From the NCBI GenBank assembly GCA_017163975.1, contig JAFFSR010000004.1, forward strand, positions 6,138,001-6,202,000: a stretch of 64,000 nucleotides of DNA. Direction: 5' to 3'. The position numbers and the translations under genes are program-made. Positions 60,001 through 64,000 of this stretch are shown piece after piece (position 1 is the stretch's first letter; each line of letters begins with the position of its first letter). A model generated the notes under the pieces. That model saw only the letters and a list, made by a program, of their open reading frames with translations. It was not told where the DNA came from and searched no databases. The stretch comes from Anastatus disparis (Eukaryota > Arthropoda > Insecta > Hymenoptera > Eupelmidae).

Positions 60001-60605
60001 AAATCTTACATAAATTTTTTAATGAAAAATTTATAGAAATATTTTTGTGTCTATGTCAAGTGTCCTTTAAAAATATTTCAGAAAACATTACCGATATGTA
60101 TCATTGAAAATTTTTCAAAACTTTCTGAAAGTTTTTTATGATCTATAATCCTGTTATGTTTCATGAAACTTTGCAGAAATAATCTTAAAAATACTCCAGA
60201 AATTTCTCTTTAAAATTTCAAGCTTATTTGCAAATAAAAATTTCACTTTTAAAACGATTTTATAAAAATTTATTAAAATCTTTACATTTTTAAAAGGTTT
60301 CCGTAATTTTTGCTAGTATATGAAATAGAATTGAGAAATCAAGGGGCGCGGCAGCGCCCCCGATGGCAAGTAGGCGAAGCAATCGGGCGCTCCAAGCCTT
60401 TATATACGTTAAGTTTTCGTGTTTAACCTCGTAATTGAAAAAAAAATTTTTATTTTAAAAGATTTTTTTATATTTTATTATTGCTGAATCTTTAAAAAAC
60501 TATTTTATTTATGTTTTTAAAAGATTCAACATAATTTGATGAATACTTTTTGTGTAACGTAAGTTTTTAAGTTCGTAGCAGACGGCATTACTATTTTACT
60601 TATAA
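60001..60605. other. Non-coding DNA with a GC-rich hairpin
   Basis: AT-rich except 60341-60400, where GGGGCGCGGCAGCGCCCC folds back on itself and is followed by CGATGG...CAATCGGGCGC. Its origin is unknown. Confidence 0.45.
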
Positions 60606-60755
60606 TTTTTCTCCAGTTTCTTCAACTCATATATATAGATATACTGCCGTGCTTTTCTCCAGTTCGTCAATTCTTTAACTTATGTATATATATATAGGTA
60701 TACTACCACACGTCTTTTTCTCCAGTTCGTTGATTCTTCGACTTACAAATATATA
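60606..60755. repeat. Tandem repeat, three units
   Basis: Unit start TTTTCTCCAG recurs at 60606, 60653 and 60716, each followed by a TTC(G)TC-AA/GATTC segment, a CTT-rich stretch and TATATATA plus ATACTGCCGTG/ATACTACCACA. Periods are about 47 and 63. Confidence 0.65.
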
Positions 60756-61348
60756 ATGTGAAATAAAAATAGATAATAAAAATAGGGTCTACATTTTAAT
60801 AAAAAAAGAGTGCTGTTTATGATTTGAATAATAAGGTTATATTTAATTTTTTTTCGAATTTCAAAAATACATTTCATTTGTTTTTAATTTGCATATAATG
60901 TACATTTTTTAAAAGTATTTGAATTTTATATTCTTTTAACAAAATTTTGTAAAAATTGTTTTGAATTTTAGTAAATACAAGTTTCAATTTTTGGAAGTTA
61001 CAAATTTAAATTATTTCTTACGATTCAAATATTTTTCATAGTTTTTTTTTTATTTTGCTTAACTTTTGTAAATACAAATAAAATATTTAAAAATCGTCAT
61101 TAGAACAATATAAAAGTTTTTGAACGTAAAATAAAAGAGATCATATTAAAGAAAAGAAATGACAGATTGTAATCACATAATGGCTCAATAAAATTGACAT
61201 GTACTGCTAAAAAAATATGATATCTATAATATCTATAAAATAATTCAATGAAATTTAAAAATAAATTCACGTAAAAATGAACGAGAACAGTCATAAGTAA
61301 AAACCTAAAAGAAATTTTTATTTTATTAAATCTCTGTAACCAACAAAC
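60756..61348. other. Non-coding DNA
   Basis: AT-rich, nothing recognisable. Confidence 0.5.
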
Positions 61349-62488
61349 TGAATATTATAAAAGCTTACCTTTAAAAAGGTATATGATGGGCAAGTATGCT
61401 TAGCAATTTATTTTAATTAACGATTTTAACTATTTTGATGTCTTAAACATATTATAAACTATTTTTTTAGTGATAAAATCAAACCTTGACATTAGAATTT
61501 TATGAAATCATGAAACAAATGTCAAGTATTTTTTTTTATAATTGAATTTTACATGGTTCACAGAATTAATCCATTTATTTAGTATTTGAAACTATCGAAT
61601 CTTGACATTAAAATTTCATGAAATCACGAAACAAATGTCAAGTATATAGTAAAAGTGATAAAACTATGGCACCTTACCATAATTTTTAACAAAAGATTTT
61701 TCAAATTTTTTTTTTTATAAATAAACGTTGAATTTTACTAACCAAATTACTTCTTATTTTTTTATCATTTATTTAAAAGTGTTCTGAAATTTTTTAAATC
61801 TTATTAAATATTTACAAAATTACTTGCTAGGCCCGTGGATAAATATTTTATTGGTGAAATGCTTAATGAATGTATGTTCTAACATTTGAACTAGAAATTA
61901 TAATAGGTGTAAGATACAGGTAATATACAATTATTTAAATGTATTAAGATGATACGCTCCTGAAAAATATACTGAACATAAAATACAATATTGTGTACAA
62001 CGGGCCTAGCAAGTAATTTTGTAAATATTTAATAAGATTTAAAAAATTTCAGAACACTTTTAAATAAATGATAAAAAAATAAGAAGTAATTTGGTTAGTA
62101 AAATTCAACGTTTATTTATAAAAAAAAAAATTTGAAAAATCTTTTGTTAAAAATTATGGTAAGGTGCCATAGTTTTATCACTTTTACTATATACTTGACA
62201 TTTGTTTCGTGATTTCATGAAATTTTAATGTCAAGATTCGATAGTTTCAAATACTAAATAAATGGATTAATTCTGTGAACCATGTAAAATTCAATTATAA
62301 AAAAAAATACTTGACATTTGTTTCATGATTTCATAAAATTCTAATGTCAAGGTTTGATTTTATCACTAAAAAAATAGTTTATAATACGTTTAAGACATCA
62401 AAATAGTTAAAATCGTTAATTAAAATAAATTGCTAAGCATACTTGCCCATCATATACCTTTTTAAAGGTAAGCTTTTTATAATATTCA
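61349..62488. mobile_element. Near-perfect 1.14-kb palindrome
   Basis: Arms 61349-61836 and 62000-62488 are inverted copies over about 488 bases. I found only two differences: an A/G at TTAAACATATT versus TTAAACGTATT, and one A in the ATAAAA(A)GCTT run. Even the 9- and 11-base homopolymers match. The spacer is 163 bases. Each arm contains two smaller hairpins of the form CTTGACATT...AATGTCAAG. There is no coding frame. It is either a very young foldback transposon or a palindrome homogenised by gene conversion. Confidence 0.85.
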
Positions 62489-62895
62489 TCTATACTTACA
62501 GTAACGTTGACATACATGATAATTTAATTTTCCAAAATTTATACTATTTCCATATTTGGTTTGATTAGATCAGCTCATCAACGCAGTACTTATGCATTCG
62601 ATTCTAGGCACGTGTTTAGTTAATTCGGAATTCGGGTAAAACTTTGTCTACTGACAATAAAATATATGTATCGATACATTTTTATATACAGAAAACTTTG
62701 TTATGAAGTTTTTTTGTGGTGGGAAAAAATCTATAATATTACCGATAAAGTTCTATATGATTGTTGTATTTTGTTTGTGTGCTATTCTAATCAATAAGGC
62801 AACCGATAAACATTACTTTTAATTTCCTGATGTTATCAATAAAAACTCACCAAACAAAAGAGAAAATAATTATATATTTTATTAATATTTTAAAG
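62489..62895. other. Non-coding DNA
   Basis: AT-rich, nothing recognisable. Confidence 0.5.
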
Positions 62896-63031
62896 TTTTT
62901 GAAGAACTATAACCATTTGAAATCTAATATTTTCCAGTCTTTCTTTAATTACTTTTCGTCATATTTATGCATCCAACATCATCTCTCAGAATTTGAGCGA
63001 AATCGGTGACTCGAAACCCTCATGGTTATTT
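62896..63031. repeat. Foldback family E, partial copy
   Basis: GAAGAACTATAACCATTTGAAATCT, ATATTTATGCATCCA, CTCAGAATTTGAGCGAAATC and GGTGACTCGAAACC correspond to the right arm of 56737-57415 and 52430-52795. It is a half element. Confidence 0.55.
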
Positions 63032-64000
63032 TTCTTTCTTTTCATATTAAAGTTGGAAATTAGCACGTTATTTGCAGCAAAATTATCGTTAAGCTTATTT
63101 GATTTTGCGTTCAGACACTAATAATTCAAATACAATTTATAATTATTAAAAAAATAAATTTATATTTCATTTTCATTGCAGCTAGTTTATTTTATCAACT
63201 GTATTTTCTAAGGTATATTGAATTCCAGTTGCAAATAATCGATACACGCGAGGATACACGTGGTAAAAATATTACATATATTGTACTTATTAACAGAAGA
63301 AACATACATGTTATTGTTAATAATAAAAAATATAAAAGAAATAAACTTATTCATAAACTTAAATGTTTTGTTATTTCATAATTAAAATTAGTATTTTAAC
63401 TTTTCCATAAGTCGTATCTTTCACAATCTAATTCAAATGACATCTAAGGCATCAAACATTGCTATTAATGACCTAATTAAAATGCCGCACACTTCACATT
63501 TTAGTAATGCAAAAGTCAAAATGTAAAGTAGGTAGCTATAAAAGAAGAAGATAAAAAACTATTAAAAAAAAGGAGTATAAAAGAGTGTAATGGAAGGCCG
63601 CTAGCGGCAAAGAGTAAACCAGCCGGGCGCGCTTCCTGCAGTGGGGCCGCTTCCGGCCCTTTCTCATGATCCTTAAGGCTATGCATATACGAGTTTGCCC
63701 TTCTTTCTTTCTTTTTATTTCTTTTTTTTGTATACGTTCACGTTTAAAATTTTTGCCCTTCACAAGACGGATGCGCCAAGTTTCATGCAAATGGCAGCTA
63801 CTACACGGTTATCATTAGCGCGCGATTTCAAGCAGGTGGAATGTATATTTGAATTCTTTTATGGCGAGTTTCATAAAGAAGAACACTTACTTTTGAAGAA
63901 AATTCCTGAATATGTATGTTAGGAGGAATTAACGTATTATTACAATAAAAAGGTGAAACGATAAACTTATCAATAATTTTGTTTTTGTCTACTCAAGATA
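63032..64000. other. Non-coding DNA with a terminal GC-balanced island
   Basis: 63590-63860 is less AT-rich (GGAAGGCCGCTAGCGGC, CCAGCCGGGCGCGCTTCC, GGGGCCGCTTCCGGCCC). The + strand frame at 63695-63922 contains AAG-CAG before GTGG and might be an exon edge, but the peptide does not match the missing part of the kinase. Confidence 0.35.

Noticed and set aside
63695..63922. Third exon of the IP5 2-kinase
   Set aside because: Peptide does not fit the segment following LADKIRPIRP, and the required phase-1 acceptor is not evident.
1..64000. CRISPR arrays, bacterial operons, viral genes
   Set aside because: No spaced direct-repeat arrays, no ribosome-binding-site-led gene clusters, and no recognisable viral protein; the window is eukaryotic throughout.

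Overview
This is a strongly AT-rich, intron-bearing animal nuclear window, almost certainly insect. Evidence: a canonical metazoan U6 snRNA with an upstream element plus TATA promoter, GT-AG introns, a BTG/Tob-family gene, an inositol-pentakisphosphate 2-kinase gene with a very long intron, and dense small DNA transposons. The base composition and compact U6 promoter would fit a parasitoid hymenopteran, but I cannot establish the order from sequence alone. ||| Layout. Positions 1-1867 hold upstream flank, promoter and probable 5' UTR of a BTG1/BTG2-like gene. Its single-exon CDS is 1868-2461 and is followed by about 6.7 kb of low-complexity AT-rich DNA that looks like a long 3' UTR (Pumilio-type sites, many AATAAA signals). 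From 9.2 to 21 kb there is no recognisable coding sequence, only MITEs and a few less AT-rich islands. Two coding exons of inositol-pentakisphosphate 2-kinase (+ strand) lie at 21102-21242 and 47131-47347. They are joined in phase across a 25.9-kb intron; the rest of that gene is not recognised here and probably lies beyond the window. Nested in the intron on the - strand is a three-exon gene (27828-31518) encoding a THAP zinc finger fused to a Harbinger-type DDE transposase whose first catalytic Asp is replaced by Ser. From 47.9 kb onward the DNA is dominated by inverted-repeat (foldback) elements, with a complete U6 snRNA gene at 58607-58713. ||| The main novelty is repeat architecture. I see four copies of one tRNA-derived SINE; two MITE families that share the terminal motif CCCTGGTAGAAA; a foldback family with four copies; a near-perfect 1.14-kb palindrome at 61349-62488; a multi-level palindrome at 47877-48824; and a 1.17-kb TIR element (24061-25235). 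That last element carries a U6-type Pol III promoter with the same element-to-TATA spacing as the genuine U6 gene but drives an unrecognised, short predicted RNA. ||| How the parts work together. The BTG-like protein is expected to act with the CCR4-NOT deadenylase in mRNA decay and antiproliferative control. The kinase makes IP6 from IP5. U6 serves the spliceosome. The THAP-transposase gene is either a recently inactivated transposon gene or a domestication candidate. Many long open frames in this window begin at GTG/TTG or lie inside palindromes and are not genes.
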